A stretch of DNA of 64,000 bases from Nonomuraea roseoviolacea subsp. carminata (GCF_024172185.1 NZ_JAMZEC010000001.1:1116001-1180000), one strand, 5' to 3'. Counted from the stretch's first letter, positions 18,025 to 27,426 are shown. Numbers and translations: made by a program. The notes: generated from the sequence alone by a model not told the origin.

Positions 18025-18912
18025 ATGACACGAACACTGGTGACCGGGAGCGCCGGCCGGCTCGGGCGCAGCGTGGTCACCACATTGGCGCAGGCCGGCC
18101 ACGAGGTGATCGGGGTCGACGTCGCGCCGGGCACTCCCCCGGAGGCGGCCGCCACGCTGCCCGCCGACCTGACCGACCTCGGCCAGGCGTACGACGTGCT
18201 CAACCGCTTCCGCCCCGACGTGGTGGTGCACCTGGCCGCCATCGCCACGCCGTTCAGCCGGCCCGAGGGCGTCATCTACCGCACCAACACCCAGCTCGCC
18301 TTCAACGTCTGCGCGGCGGCGAGCGGCACCGGGGTCGGCCGGGTGGTCGTCGCGAGCAGCCCGACCGTCATCGGCTACGGCGCGCCCCGCGGCTGGGCCC
18401 CGCGCTACCTGCCGATCGACGAGGAGCACCCGGCCGAGCCGTGGAACGCCTACAGCCTGTCGAAGCTGGTGGCCGAGCAGACCATGGCCGCCTTCGCGCG
18501 CTCCTCCCCGACCAGGTACGCGGCCGTGCGGCCGTGTTTCGTGGTGGCCCCCGAGGAGTGGGCCGGCGCGCCCACCCAGTCCGGCCACACGATCGCCGAG
18601 CGGCTGGACCGGCCGGAGATCGCCGGGGTGTCACTGTTCAACTACATCGACGCGCGTGACGCCTCCGACATGATCTCCGTCCTGATCGACCGCATGGGCG
18701 ACGTGCCGAGCGGCGAGGTCTTCTTCGCCGGCGCGGCCGACGCCCTCGCCCGAGAGCCCCTGGCGGAGCTGCTGCCCGCCGTCAACCCCGCCACCGCGGC
18801 CACCGCCGCCGCGCTGACCGGCACCGCCCCCGCCTTCTCCTCGGCCAAGGCCGAGCGGCTGCTGGGCTGGACCCCCAGGCGCGCCTGGCGAACCGAACTG
18901 GAGATCGGATGA
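18025..18912 (+). CDS. NAD(P)-dependent sugar epimerase/dehydrogenase (uronate dehydrogenase-like)
   Basis: A 295-residue extended short-chain dehydrogenase. The dinucleotide motif GSAGRLG is at residues 7-13, and the catalytic pair appears as Tyr-x3-Lys in AYSLSKLVAEQ near residue 140. GGTGA eight bases before ATG 18025 decides that start over GTG codons at 18010/18013. It overlaps kdgD by 4 bp (ATGA). Overall shape and the GxAGxxG start resemble uronate dehydrogenase, and its neighbours handle aldaric acids, so oxidation of a uronate or aldose to its lactone is plausible. It is clearly less like Udh than the paralogue at 28648-29448, so the exact substrate may differ. Confidence 0.85.
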   Translation: MTRTLVTGSAGRLGRSVVTTLAQAGHEVIGVDVAPGTPPEAAATLPADLTDLGQAYDVLNRFRPDVVVHLAAIATPFSRPEGVIYRTNTQLAFNVCAAASGTGVGRVVVASSPTVIGYGAPRGWAPRYLPIDEEHPAEPWNAYSLSKLVAEQTMAAFARSSPTRYAAVRPCFVVAPEEWAGAPTQSGHTIAERLDRPEIAGVSLFNYIDARDASDMISVLIDRMGDVPSGEVFFAGAADALAREPLAELLPAVNPATAATAAALTGTAPAFSSAKAERLLGWTPRRAWRTELEIG

Positions 18913-19814
18913 ACCTCAGCGGGATCCTCTTCTTCCCGGTAACGCCGTTCGACGCCGAGGGGCGCCTGGCCGAGGAGGTGCTGGCCGAGCACATCGGGCG
19001 CGGCCTGGAGCACCGGCCGGGCGCCGTGTTCGTCGCCTGCGGAACCGGCGAGTTCTCCGCCCTGTCGGAGGCCGAGCACGAGGCGGCGGTCCGGGTGGCC
19101 GTCACGGCGGCGCGGGGCGGGACCCCGGTGCTGGCCGGTGCGGGCGGGCCGCTCGGCTCGGCGCTGCGCCAGGCGCGCGCGGCCCGCGACGCGGGCGCCG
19201 ACGGGCTGCTGCTCATGCCGCCGTACCTGGCCATGGGGCCGCGCGAGGGCTTCACCGCGTACGTGCGGGCGGTCGCCGAGGTGCTGCCCGTGATCATCTA
19301 CATGCGCGGCTCGCTGGTGCTGACCCCCGAGCAGGTGGTGGAGCTGGCCCGGATCCCCGGCGTCGTGGGCCTGAAGGACGGCCTGGGCGACATCGACCTG
19401 ATCCAGCGCGTGGTCCTGGCCGTGCGGCGCGAGGTCGGCCCGGGCTTCGCGTTCTTCAACGGGCTGCCCACGGCCGAGCTGACCATGGGCGCCTACCGCG
19501 GCATCGGCGTCGAGCTGTACTCCTCCGCGGTGTTCGCGTTCGCGCCGGAGATCGCCACCGCCTACCTCGCGGGCGCCGAGAGCCTGGTCACCGAGTTCTA
19601 CGAGCCGCTCGTACGGCTGCGCTCCAAGGTGCCCGGGTACGCCGTGTCGCTGGTCAAGGCCGGGGTGCGGCTGACCGGCCTCGACCCGGGCCCGGTGCGG
19701 CCCCCGCTGGTGGACGCCGCGCCCGAGGACGTGGCCGAGCTGGCGGAGCTCGTCCGGCACGGCAGGTCCGTCGCGGCCGCGCACGGCCGGACCACGGCGG
19801 CGGCCGGCCGGTGA
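18909..19814 (+). CDS. kdgD: 5-dehydro-4-deoxyglucarate dehydratase
   Basis: A 301-residue member of the DapA/aldolase class I family. The opening GILFFPVTPFDAEG, the GTGEFSAL loop and the Schiff-base lysine in GLKDGLGDID are the KdgD pattern; the catalytic Tyr appears in VIIYMRG. It dehydrates and decarboxylates 5-dehydro-4-deoxyglucarate to 2,5-dioxopentanoate (2-oxoglutarate semialdehyde). A second KdgD is encoded at 33550-34455. Start and stop overlap both neighbours by 4 bp (ATGA and GTGA), so the whole run from 18025 to 20860 is one coupled operon. Substrate assignment rests on family motifs and on the aldarate enzymes around it. Confidence 0.9.
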   Translation: MNLSGILFFPVTPFDAEGRLAEEVLAEHIGRGLEHRPGAVFVACGTGEFSALSEAEHEAAVRVAVTAARGGTPVLAGAGGPLGSALRQARAARDAGADGLLLMPPYLAMGPREGFTAYVRAVAEVLPVIIYMRGSLVLTPEQVVELARIPGVVGLKDGLGDIDLIQRVVLAVRREVGPGFAFFNGLPTAELTMGAYRGIGVELYSSAVFAFAPEIATAYLAGAESLVTEFYEPLVRLRSKVPGYAVSLVKAGVRLTGLDPGPVRPPLVDAAPEDVAELAELVRHGRSVAAAHGRTTAAAGR

Positions 19815-20860
19815 TCCGTGACCTGCGGGTGAGCGCCCGCACGGCCGCCCTGCCGCGGCCCTGGGGGCCGGACGTGCCCGTCAACCACGTGCTGGTCGTC
19901 GAGGTGGTCCTGGACGACGGCCGCGTCGGCACGGGCTTCTCCTGGACGCCGCAGATCGGCGCGCGGGCCGTCCAGGCGCTGCTGGAGCACGACGTGCGCG
20001 AGGCGCTCCTCGGTCTCGACCCGCACCCGGAGGTGGTGTGGGACCGGCTCTGGCGGCACCTGCGCGAGGCGGGCCCCGGCGGGCTCACCACCATCGCGCT
20101 CGCGGGCGTGGACCTCGCGCTGTGGGACCTGCGGTGCGGCGAGCGCGGGATCGTGGACGTGCTCGGCCGCCGCCGGGACACCGTCCCCGTCTACGGCAGC
20201 GGCGTCAACCTGCACTACCCGCTGGAGGAGCTGGTCGCCCAGGCGGAGCGGTGGACCGCCGCCGGACATCCGGCCGTCAAGATCAAGGTGGGCCGGCCCG
20301 ACCTGCGCGAGGACGTCGAGCGGCTGGCGGCGGTCCGTGAGGTGATCGGGCCGGACCGGCTGCTGATGATCGACGCCAACCAGCGCTGGGACCTGCACCG
20401 GGCCCGCCGCGCGGTGGACGCGCTGGCCCCGTACGGGCTGCACTGGCTGGAGGAGCCGCTGCCGGCCGACGACGTGGCCGCGCACGTGGAGCTGCGCCGG
20501 TCGGTGGACGTGCCGATCGCGGTCGGCGAGAACGTCTACACCGTCTACGGCTTCCGCGACCTGCTGACCGCGGGCGCCTGCGACGTGCTGCAGCCCAACG
20601 TGGTCAGGGTCGGCGGCATCACGCCGTTCCTGCGGATCGCGGAGCTGGCCCGGGCGTTCGACGTGCCCGTCCACCCGCACCTGCTGCCCGACCTGTCGGC
20701 GCAGCTCGCGCTCACGCTGCCGTTGCCGTGCATGGCCGAGGAGGTCGAGGACGCCTCGTTCGCGGCCCTCGGGCTGCTGGAGGAGCCGTACCCGGTCCAG
20801 GTGAGCGGTGGGAAGCTGAGCGTCGGAGAGCACCGGGGCCTCGGGCTCCGCTGGAGGTGA
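19811..20860 (+). CDS. mandelate racemase/muconate lactonizing enzyme family protein (sugar-acid dehydratase or lactone cycloisomerase)
   Basis: A 349-residue enolase-superfamily enzyme with the mandelate-racemase catalytic set: KIKVG (Lys-x-Lys base), metal ligands in LMIDANQRWD, LEEPLP and VGENV, and the opposite base His in HPHLLPDL. It has the usual alpha/beta lid (residues 1-120) and barrel. Next to uronate dehydrogenase and kdgD it would either dehydrate an aldarate or open galactarolactone to 5-dehydro-4-deoxyglucarate (Gci reaction); sequence alone does not separate these. It begins at a GTG overlapping the kdgD stop. It is not the canonical glucarate dehydratase, which is encoded at 39827. 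Confidence 0.85.
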   Translation: MIRDLRVSARTAALPRPWGPDVPVNHVLVVEVVLDDGRVGTGFSWTPQIGARAVQALLEHDVREALLGLDPHPEVVWDRLWRHLREAGPGGLTTIALAGVDLALWDLRCGERGIVDVLGRRRDTVPVYGSGVNLHYPLEELVAQAERWTAAGHPAVKIKVGRPDLREDVERLAAVREVIGPDRLLMIDANQRWDLHRARRAVDALAPYGLHWLEEPLPADDVAAHVELRRSVDVPIAVGENVYTVYGFRDLLTAGACDVLQPNVVRVGGITPFLRIAELARAFDVPVHPHLLPDLSAQLALTLPLPCMAEEVEDASFAALGLLEEPYPVQVSGGKLSVGEHRGLGLRWR

Positions 20861-20862
20861 GC

Positions 20863-22752
20863 ATGCGGGTCGTACTGGCGGGCACGCGCGGGTTCGGCGC
20901 CCACTACCTGGAGCGGCTGCGGCGCCTGCGCGACGTGGTCGAGCTGGCCGGCGTCTGCGACACCGCGCCGCCGGAGCCGGCGGCGCTCGACGGGCTCGGC
21001 GAGCCGGAGTTCTCCCCCGACCTGCCCGAGCTGGTCAAGCGGACCGGGGCGCGGATCGCGATCCTGGCCACGCCCATCCCGACGCACGCCGAGCTCACGC
21101 TGGCCGCGCTGGCGGCCGGAGCGCACGTGCTGGTGGAGAAGCCGACGGCGGCCACGCTGGCCGACTTCGAGCGCATGGAACGGGCCGCCGCCGAGGCCGG
21201 CCTGGCCTGCCAGGTGGGCTTCCAGAGCCTCGGGTCGGCGGCGATCCCGGCGGTGCGCGAGATGATCGCCTCAGGGGTGGTCGGCCGGGTCACCGGGATC
21301 GGCGTGGGCGGCTCCTGGCCGCGGCCCGCCTCCTACTTCACGCGCAGCCCCTGGGCAGGGCGGCGCCGGCTCGACGGCGTGGACGTCGTGGACGGGGCGC
21401 TGACCAACCCGTTCGCGCACGCGCTGGCGACCGCCCTCGCGGTGGCCGGGGCCGAGGAGCGCGGCGCCGTCGAGGCGGTCGAGACGGAACTGTTCCACGC
21501 CAACGCCATCGAGTCGGACGACACCTCCTCGATCCGGGTCAGGACCGCGGGCGGGCCGCCGATCGTGGCCGCGGTGACGCTGTGCGCCGCCGAGCGGGAC
21601 GAGCCGTACGTGGTCGTCCACGGGGAGCGGGGGCGGATCCGGCTCACGTACACGCTGGACGAGGTCCAGGTGGACGACGAGCCCGTGCGGCGCTTCGGCC
21701 GGACCGACCTGCTGCGCAACCTGGTGGCGCACGTCGCCTCCGGCGAGCCGCTGCTCGTGCCGATCGCCAGGACCGGCGCGTTCATGGAGGTCATGGAGGC
21801 CATCCGGGTGGCGCCCGACCCGCTGCCGATCGCCGCCGACCACCTCGACCGCTCCGGCGACGGCGTGGTGCTGCCGGGCGTCGCCGACCTGGTCGACGCG
21901 AGCGCGGACCGGCTCGCGCTGTTCTCCGAGCTGGGCGCCTCCTGGGCGACGCCGCTGCTGGTGGGCGACCGGGTCGTCGCGGAGTACGTCACCCGGCCCG
22001 ATCTGCCGCTCACCGAGTCGCCCCGGCCGTACCTGCACCCGGTGCGCACGCTGGGCGGGACCGTCGTGACCGAGGTCCGGCCGCCCGACCATCCGCACCA
22101 TCTGGGCGCCGGCGTGGCCGTCACGGACGTGGGCGGGCGCAACTTCTGGGGCGGGCGCACGTACGTCCGTGACCAGGGGCCCACCTGGCTCGACGACCAC
22201 GGCGTGCAGCGGCACGTGGCGTTCGAGGAGCGCGACGCGGCCGGCTTCGCCGAGACGCTGCTGTGGGAGCGGCCCGGCGAGGAGCCGGTCGTGCGCGAGG
22301 AGCGGACGGCGCGGGCGGTGCCGCTGTCGCGGGGCTGGGCGCTGCGCTTCTCCTTCACGCTGCGCAACCTCACCGGCTCGCCGCTGACCGTCCGCAGCTC
22401 GGCCACCAAAGGTCGGGCCGGCGCCGGGTACGGCGGGTTCTTCTGGCGGGCTCCGGCCGGGACGCCTGGGCTGCGGGTCTTCACCGGCGCGGCCGAGGGC
22501 GAGCGGGCGGTCCACGGGTCGCGCGCGCCGTGGCTGGCGCTGTCGGCCGAGGACTGGACGCTGGTGTTCGCCCAGGACGACGACCCGTGGTTCGTGCGGG
22601 TCGCCGAGTATCCCGGGGTGGGCACGGCGCTGGCCTGGGACACGCCGCTGGTCTTCGACGACGTGCTGGCCCGCCGGGTCACCGTGGTCGTGGCCGACGG
22701 GCGCGTGGCGCCCGCGGACGTCCCGGCGCTGGTGGCCGAGGCCACCGGTTGA
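20863..22752 (+). CDS. Gfo/Idh/MocA oxidoreductase fused to a DUF6807 (PmoA)-like domain
   Basis: A 629-residue two-domain protein; GGAGGTGA precedes the ATG. Residues 1-330 are a Gfo/Idh/MocA dehydrogenase: the Rossmann start MRVVLAGTRGFGAHYLERL is atypical (G-T-R-G-F-G), but the EKP motif VEKPTAAT is clear. Residues about 355-625 are beta-rich and contain RPYLHPVRTLGGTVVTEV and DHPHHLGAGVAVTDV, the signature of PmoA/DUF6807 domains, which in many actinobacteria are separate proteins beside such dehydrogenases. The DUF6807 domain is related to galactose-mutarotase-type beta sandwiches. It ends the operon, two bases after the previous stop. A role in oxidising or processing an unusual glycoside is inferred; no reaction is established. 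Confidence 0.85.
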   Translation: MRVVLAGTRGFGAHYLERLRRLRDVVELAGVCDTAPPEPAALDGLGEPEFSPDLPELVKRTGARIAILATPIPTHAELTLAALAAGAHVLVEKPTAATLADFERMERAAAEAGLACQVGFQSLGSAAIPAVREMIASGVVGRVTGIGVGGSWPRPASYFTRSPWAGRRRLDGVDVVDGALTNPFAHALATALAVAGAEERGAVEAVETELFHANAIESDDTSSIRVRTAGGPPIVAAVTLCAAERDEPYVVVHGERGRIRLTYTLDEVQVDDEPVRRFGRTDLLRNLVAHVASGEPLLVPIARTGAFMEVMEAIRVAPDPLPIAADHLDRSGDGVVLPGVADLVDASADRLALFSELGASWATPLLVGDRVVAEYVTRPDLPLTESPRPYLHPVRTLGGTVVTEVRPPDHPHHLGAGVAVTDVGGRNFWGGRTYVRDQGPTWLDDHGVQRHVAFEERDAAGFAETLLWERPGEEPVVREERTARAVPLSRGWALRFSFTLRNLTGSPLTVRSSATKGRAGAGYGGFFWRAPAGTPGLRVFTGAAEGERAVHGSRAPWLALSAEDWTLVFAQDDDPWFVRVAEYPGVGTALAWDTPLVFDDVLARRVTVVVADGRVAPADVPALVAEATG

Positions 22753-22777
22753 CGCGATGGGCGCCCGGGCCGCCGGC

Positions 22778-23884
22778 TCAGGCGCCCAGGTGGCGTTCCA
22801 GCCAGGCGAAGGCGTGCTCCTGCATGGGCACGGTGAACGCGTGCGGCGCGTCGAAGAAGACCCCCTCGTATCCGCCGTCCGGGTACGCCCGGGAGATGAT
22901 CGCGTGGGCCCGGCGCATCCCGGCCGGCGGGAACAGCTCGTCCCGCTCGCCGTACTGCACCAGGAGCGGCCTCGGGGCCGCCGAGGCGGCCAGGGACGGC
23001 CAGTCGCACACCCGCGACAGGCCGGGCGGGTAGAGCATCCAGGTGTGCGCGGCCACGTGGCGGTCGAGCAGCTCGCGGTAGGACGACATCATGGCCGCGA
23101 CCACGACCGCGCCGATCGCCGGGTCGAACGCCCCGAGCAGCGCGGCGCGCAGGCCGCCGCCCGACAGCCCCACGCAGCCCACGGGGCCGACGTCGGGCCG
23201 GGAGCGCAGGTAGGCCGCCGCGGCCAGGTCCTCCCCCGCCACCGCCCCGGCCAGCGACGTGCCGAGCAGCACGCAGTACTTCTCCAGCAGGTGCTCGTGC
23301 AGGGCCGCCGCGCGGTCGTAGGCGTCGGCCTCGGACAGCCCCTCCGCCAGGCCCTGGGTGGCCGCCGCGGCCACCGGCTCGGGCATCGTCCCCAGCGGGA
23401 AGCGGCGGCTCCCCCAGCCGAGGACGTCGTGCACGAGCACGGCGAAGCCGCGCCGGGCCAGCTCACCGGCGTACGCCCGGCCGCCGTAGATCTGGCCGCG
23501 CAGCCGGGTCACCTCGGGCGACGGCGGCCCGGGGCCGTCGGCGATCTTCTCCTTGCCGGCGAACTTCATGCCGGCGTGGCAGTGCAGCGCGACGACGCCC
23601 GGCAGCGGGCCGGACGCGCCGCGCGGCCTGAGCAGGTAGGCCCGGGTGCGCGGGCCGTGGCCGAGCGACCAGGACAGCTCCTCGCCGGCCAGGTCGCCGG
23701 CGGTCCAGGCGTGCTCCACGCGGACGTCGCCGGCGGTGAGGTCGAGCACGCCGGCCGCCTCCCGGGCGGCCCGGCGCAGCTCCGGGCCCGGGGCTGCCTC
23801 GGGGAACAGGCCGCGCCCGCGCCCGGCCGCCTCGGCGAGGCCGGAGAACGCCCCGAGGTGCCGCGCGAACGTCCGCTCAGGCAT
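22778..23884 (-). CDS. alpha/beta hydrolase (dienelactone hydrolase / acetyl-xylan-esterase-like)
   Basis: A 368-residue serine hydrolase. The nucleophile elbow is GLSGGG near residue 250, with the acid in a following GERDELFPP and the base His in FFDAPHAF. The strand before it, LPGVVALHCHAGMKF, begins a long cap loop typical of large plant-polysaccharide esterases (AXE1/DLH type). No signal peptide is seen, so it would deacylate imported oligosaccharides or open lactones such as aldarolactones. The ATG overlaps the stop of the upstream Gfo/Idh gene, placing it last in the importer operon that starts at 28351. It converges with the fusion gene at 20863-22752 with a 25-bp gap. Confidence 0.82.
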   Translation of the reverse strand: MPERTFARHLGAFSGLAEAAGRGRGLFPEAAPGPELRRAAREAAGVLDLTAGDVRVEHAWTAGDLAGEELSWSLGHGPRTRAYLLRPRGASGPLPGVVALHCHAGMKFAGKEKIADGPGPPSPEVTRLRGQIYGGRAYAGELARRGFAVLVHDVLGWGSRRFPLGTMPEPVAAAATQGLAEGLSEADAYDRAAALHEHLLEKYCVLLGTSLAGAVAGEDLAAAAYLRSRPDVGPVGCVGLSGGGLRAALLGAFDPAIGAVVVAAMMSSYRELLDRHVAAHTWMLYPPGLSRVCDWPSLAASAAPRPLLVQYGERDELFPPAGMRRAHAIISRAYPDGGYEGVFFDAPHAFTVPMQEHAFAWLERHLGA

Positions 23885-25157
23885 CGGCGAGGCTGGTGCC
23901 GTCCTCGGTGAGGGCGACGGGCAGGCCGGTCGCGGCCGAGCGGTTGGCGGCGACGCCCACCAGCACGCTGCGGATGCCGTCGCGGTAGCCGGCCGGGCGG
24001 CCGAGCGGGTCGTCGCCGGGGCCGCGGAAGACGTCGTTCAGCAGCAGGCGGTCGCCGCCGCCGTGGCCGCCCGCGCCGCGCTCGATCGGGATCTCCTCCG
24101 GCTGCCGCCAGTGGCGGTGCAGCACGAGCCTCTCCCACGCGTCGGCCGCGTGCTCCTTGCTCGCCGCGCTCGGGTCGATGGCGGCCTGCGGCGGGGTCCA
24201 GGACCGCTCGCACACCTCCAGCTCGATGCGGCCCTCGGTGCCGGTGAACACGACGCGGTAGCCCTCGGACGGGGCGTGCGCGGTCAGCGAGTAGGTGAGC
24301 ATCGCCCGGTCGGCGTAGCGGACGAGGACCGCCATGTTGTCGTCGATGGTCACGCCGTCGGCGAAGACGTCCTGGTCACGGAGGTAGCCGTCCTCGTGCT
24401 CGGCGTCGAGGTAGAGGCGCTTGAGCCGGGGGTCGGCCGAGATGTCGAGCAGGTACGGGTCGGTGCCGAGGCCCGGCGCGCCGTGCGAGCGCGCGGGACG
24501 CTCGCCCCGGGGCCGGGCCGTGCCGTAGAAGCGCAGGTCGGCCTGGGCGAACACGAGCTGAGGAGCCGCGCCGAGCCACCAGTTGACCAGGTCGAAGTGG
24601 TGGGTGGACTTGTGGACGAGCAGGCCGCCCGAGTTGGCGCGGTCGCGGTGCCAGCGGCGGAAGTAGTCGGCGCCGTGGATGGTGTCGAGGGCCCAGTCGA
24701 AGTGGACGGAGGTGACCTCGCCGATGGCGCCCTCACTGAGCAGGCGCTTGACCGCCGAGTTACGCGGGGAGTAGCGGTAGTTGAACGTCACCACGAGCTT
24801 GCCGGAGGAGCGCTCCGCCGCCTCGGCGATCGCGGCGCAGCTCTCGGCGTCGACGGTCAGCGGCTTCTCCACGACGACGTCCTTGCCGGCGTCCAGCGCG
24901 GCGCAGACGTAGCGGGCGTGGGTGGCGTCGATCGTGGTGACGACCACCGCGTCGGCCAGGTCCAGCAGCTCGCCGAACTCGTCGGGGCCGAAGCAGGGCA
25001 CCTCCCGGCCGATGCGCTCGACGTAGTAGGCCATGCGGGTGCGGTTGGTGTCGCAGAGACCGGCGATGGTCCCCGCGTCGCTCCAGTCGCCCAGCAGCGC
25101 GTCCACGTACATCTGGACGCGGTGGCCGAGGCCGACGAAAGCGTACCTGGTGCTCAC
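23877..25157 (-). CDS. Gfo/Idh/MocA family oxidoreductase
   Basis: A 426-residue NAD(P)-dependent dehydrogenase. The Rossmann motif FVGLGHRVQMYVDAL is at the N-terminus and EKPLTVD with the following GKLVVTFNYRYSPR gives the family's substrate-site Lys and Tyr/Arg pattern; HHFDLVNWW supplies the catalytic His. About 60 residues longer than the average member, with an insertion around residues 215-260 rich in Arg and Gly. GTG start with GGGGAG upstream. It lies between the binding-protein gene (73 bp) and the esterase (overlap), so it should act on the sugar brought in by this importer; substrate unknown. Confidence 0.9.
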   Translation of the reverse strand: MSTRYAFVGLGHRVQMYVDALLGDWSDAGTIAGLCDTNRTRMAYYVERIGREVPCFGPDEFGELLDLADAVVVTTIDATHARYVCAALDAGKDVVVEKPLTVDAESCAAIAEAAERSSGKLVVTFNYRYSPRNSAVKRLLSEGAIGEVTSVHFDWALDTIHGADYFRRWHRDRANSGGLLVHKSTHHFDLVNWWLGAAPQLVFAQADLRFYGTARPRGERPARSHGAPGLGTDPYLLDISADPRLKRLYLDAEHEDGYLRDQDVFADGVTIDDNMAVLVRYADRAMLTYSLTAHAPSEGYRVVFTGTEGRIELEVCERSWTPPQAAIDPSAASKEHAADAWERLVLHRHWRQPEEIPIERGAGGHGGGDRLLLNDVFRGPGDDPLGRPAGYRDGIRSVLVGVAANRSAATGLPVALTEDGTSLADA

Positions 25158-25230
25158 TTGCTCTCCCCGGGATTCGAGATGTGCGGCCGGGGGGCGCTCG
25201 GCCCCCGGCCGGTCGTGCTGGTGACCGGCG

Positions 25231-26520
25231 TCAGCCGGCGATGGCGGCGTTGGCCTCGGACAGGAACTTCTGGGCGCCCGCGTCCGGCGTGGTCTTGCCG
25301 AACAGGACCTCGTCGGTGTTGCGCTTGAGGATGTCCTCCATCTGGAGGGCGCCCTTCGGCGGGGCGGTGATCGGGCTCAGCTCACCCTTGATCTCGTCGA
25401 TGAAGGCGAGGGTGCGCTGGTCGACCGGGGGCAGCTTGTCCTTGACGGCGGCCAGCACCTTGGAGTTGGTGGGCAGGCCGCGGTCGCTGAGCAGGATCGA
25501 GGCGGCGTCCGGGTCGTTGACCAGGAAGTCGATCAGCTTGGCGGCCTCGGCGGGGTGCTCGGACTTGGCGGAGGCGGTGTAGTACATGGCCGGCTGGAGG
25601 AACATGCCGGCGGTGGGGGCGCCCTTCTGCCTGGGCATGCGCAGCAGCTCCAGCTCCTGGCCCGACGCCTTGGACAGGGCGTTGAGCTGGTTGCTCCACC
25701 ACATGCCCATCGCGCCGGCGTTGGTGGCCAGCAGCGACTGCTCGGGGCCGGCGGTCAGCAGCTCGGCGCTCTTGGCCGGCTCGGGGGCCGCCTTGGCCGC
25801 GATGAGCTGCTGGCTGATGTTCCACCACGCCTTGATCGTGTCGACCGACAGGCCGATCTTGTTGCCGTCGTAGAACTTCTCGCCGCGCTGGGCGGCGAAG
25901 ATCTGCAGCCAGGCCGGGTTGGGGTTGTACTCGGCGCCCATCGCGCCGCCGCCGCCCGCGGAGATCTGCTTGGCCAGGCCGATCCACTGGTCCCAGGTCC
26001 AGGTCTTGTCGTCGGGCAGCTTCTGCTTGCTCTTCTCCAGCACGGAGGGGTTGGCCAGCATGGAGAAGGCGTTGACGCCCGTGGGGACGGCGTACTGCTT
26101 GCCCTCCACCTGGCCGCTGCTCAGCACCTGCTGGTCGAGGTCGGCGCTCGGGACCTTGCCGGCCAGGTCCGCCAGGGCGCCGCGACCGGCGTACTCGCTG
26201 AGGCCGCGGATCTCGATGCTCATGACGTCGGGGGCGTCGTTGGCCGCCACCTTGGTCGCGAGCTTCTCGTAATAGCTGTCCCAGTTGGAGAAGTCGCCCT
26301 CGACGTCGATGGCCGGGTTCTTCTCCTCGAACTTCTTCAGGGCCTGCTCGGTCAGCTTCTGCCGGGCGTCGCTGCCCCAGTAGGAGAAGACGATCTTCAC
26401 CTTGTCGCCGGAGCCGCCGCCGTCGCCGCCGCTCCCGCCTCCGCAGGCACTGGCCGTCGTCATCACGGCCGCCGTCAGGAAGGCGACCGTCCACATCTTC
26501 TTACGAGAGCCGAGACTCAC
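25231..26520 (-). CDS. sugar ABC transporter substrate-binding lipoprotein
   Basis: A 429-residue family-1 solute-binding protein, GTG start with AGGAAGAG upstream. The signal peptide ends in the lipobox ASAC (Cys26) followed by a Gly/Ser/Asp tether. The mature protein shows typical features: KKFEEKNPAIDVEGDFSNWD, then DAPDVMSIEIRGL and an aromatic-rich WTWDQWIGL segment that may stack sugar rings. It follows two permease genes in the same direction, an inverted order compared with the other importers of the window. No ATPase gene is associated. The ligand is presumably a uronate- or galactose-containing oligosaccharide, from context only. Confidence 0.92.
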   Translation of the reverse strand: MSLGSRKKMWTVAFLTAAVMTTASACGGGSGGDGGGSGDKVKIVFSYWGSDARQKLTEQALKKFEEKNPAIDVEGDFSNWDSYYEKLATKVAANDAPDVMSIEIRGLSEYAGRGALADLAGKVPSADLDQQVLSSGQVEGKQYAVPTGVNAFSMLANPSVLEKSKQKLPDDKTWTWDQWIGLAKQISAGGGGAMGAEYNPNPAWLQIFAAQRGEKFYDGNKIGLSVDTIKAWWNISQQLIAAKAAPEPAKSAELLTAGPEQSLLATNAGAMGMWWSNQLNALSKASGQELELLRMPRQKGAPTAGMFLQPAMYYTASAKSEHPAEAAKLIDFLVNDPDAASILLSDRGLPTNSKVLAAVKDKLPPVDQRTLAFIDEIKGELSPITAPPKGALQMEDILKRNTDEVLFGKTTPDAGAQKFLSEANAAIAG

Positions 26521-26559
26521 AGCTCTTCCTCCTTCAGGAGATTTCGGGGGGTGAATCGG

Positions 26560-27426
26560 CTACTTGAGGCCGGTGGTAGCCACACCGCGGATCAGGTACT
26601 TCTGACCGGCCAGGAAGAACCCGAAGATGGGCCCGAGCGAGACGATCGACATCGCGAACATCGGCCCCCACGACGACTCCCCGCTCGAGTCGAGGAACTG
26701 GCGCAGGGCGACGGCCACGGTGAGGTTGTCGCTGTTCGTCAGATACAGGTTCTGGCTGAAGAAGTCGTTCCACGTCCAGATGAAGGTGAAGATGCCGGTC
26801 GTGGCGAGGGCGGGCGTGCACAGCGGGAGGATCACCTGCAGGAAGACCCGCCAGTACCCGGCGCCGTCGATGGCGGCGGCCTCGTCGAGCTCCCGGGGAA
26901 GGGTCCGGATGAACTGCACCATCAGGAAGATGAAGAACGCGTCCGTCGCCAGGAACTTCGGCACGACCAGCGGCCAGATCGTGTTGATCCAGTCCAGGTT
27001 CGAGAACAGGATGTACTGCGGCACGACCGTGACGTGGTGCGGCAGCATGATCGAACCCAGCATGATCGCGAACCACAGCTTCTTCAGCGGGAAGTTCAGC
27101 CGGGCGAACGCGTAGGCGGCCAGCGAGCAGGCGACCAGGTTGGCCAGCACGCTCAGGCCGGTGATGACGGCGGAGTTCCACAGGTAGTACCCGAACGAGT
27201 GCTTGAGCGCGTTCCAGCCCGCGGAGTAGTTCTCCAGCGTCAGGGTGCTCGGCAGCAGGCCCGGCTCCCGGAAGATCAGCTCCTCCGGCTTGAGCGAGCT
27301 GGAGATCATCCACAGCAGCGGGTAGAGCATCAGCAGGCCGAAGCCCGCGAGCATGAGGTGCTTGAGCAGGCGCCCGCCCCGCATCGGGCGGAACAGGAAC
27401 GGCACCGCGTTACTTCGTGTCGCCAT
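26560..27426 (-). CDS. sugar ABC transporter permease (MalG-like)
   Basis: A 288-residue membrane subunit with about six helices; the coupling loop LDEAAAIDGAGYWRVF and terminal RGVATTGLK place it in the MalG/UgpE family. The start overlaps the end of the MalF-like gene by 17 bp, so translation is coupled. The order on the mRNA is MalF-like, MalG-like, binding protein, oxidoreductase, esterase. Confidence 0.92.
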   Translation of the reverse strand: MATRSNAVPFLFRPMRGGRLLKHLMLAGFGLLMLYPLLWMISSSLKPEELIFREPGLLPSTLTLENYSAGWNALKHSFGYYLWNSAVITGLSVLANLVACSLAAYAFARLNFPLKKLWFAIMLGSIMLPHHVTVVPQYILFSNLDWINTIWPLVVPKFLATDAFFIFLMVQFIRTLPRELDEAAAIDGAGYWRVFLQVILPLCTPALATTGIFTFIWTWNDFFSQNLYLTNSDNLTVAVALRQFLDSSGESSWGPMFAMSIVSLGPIFGFFLAGQKYLIRGVATTGLK

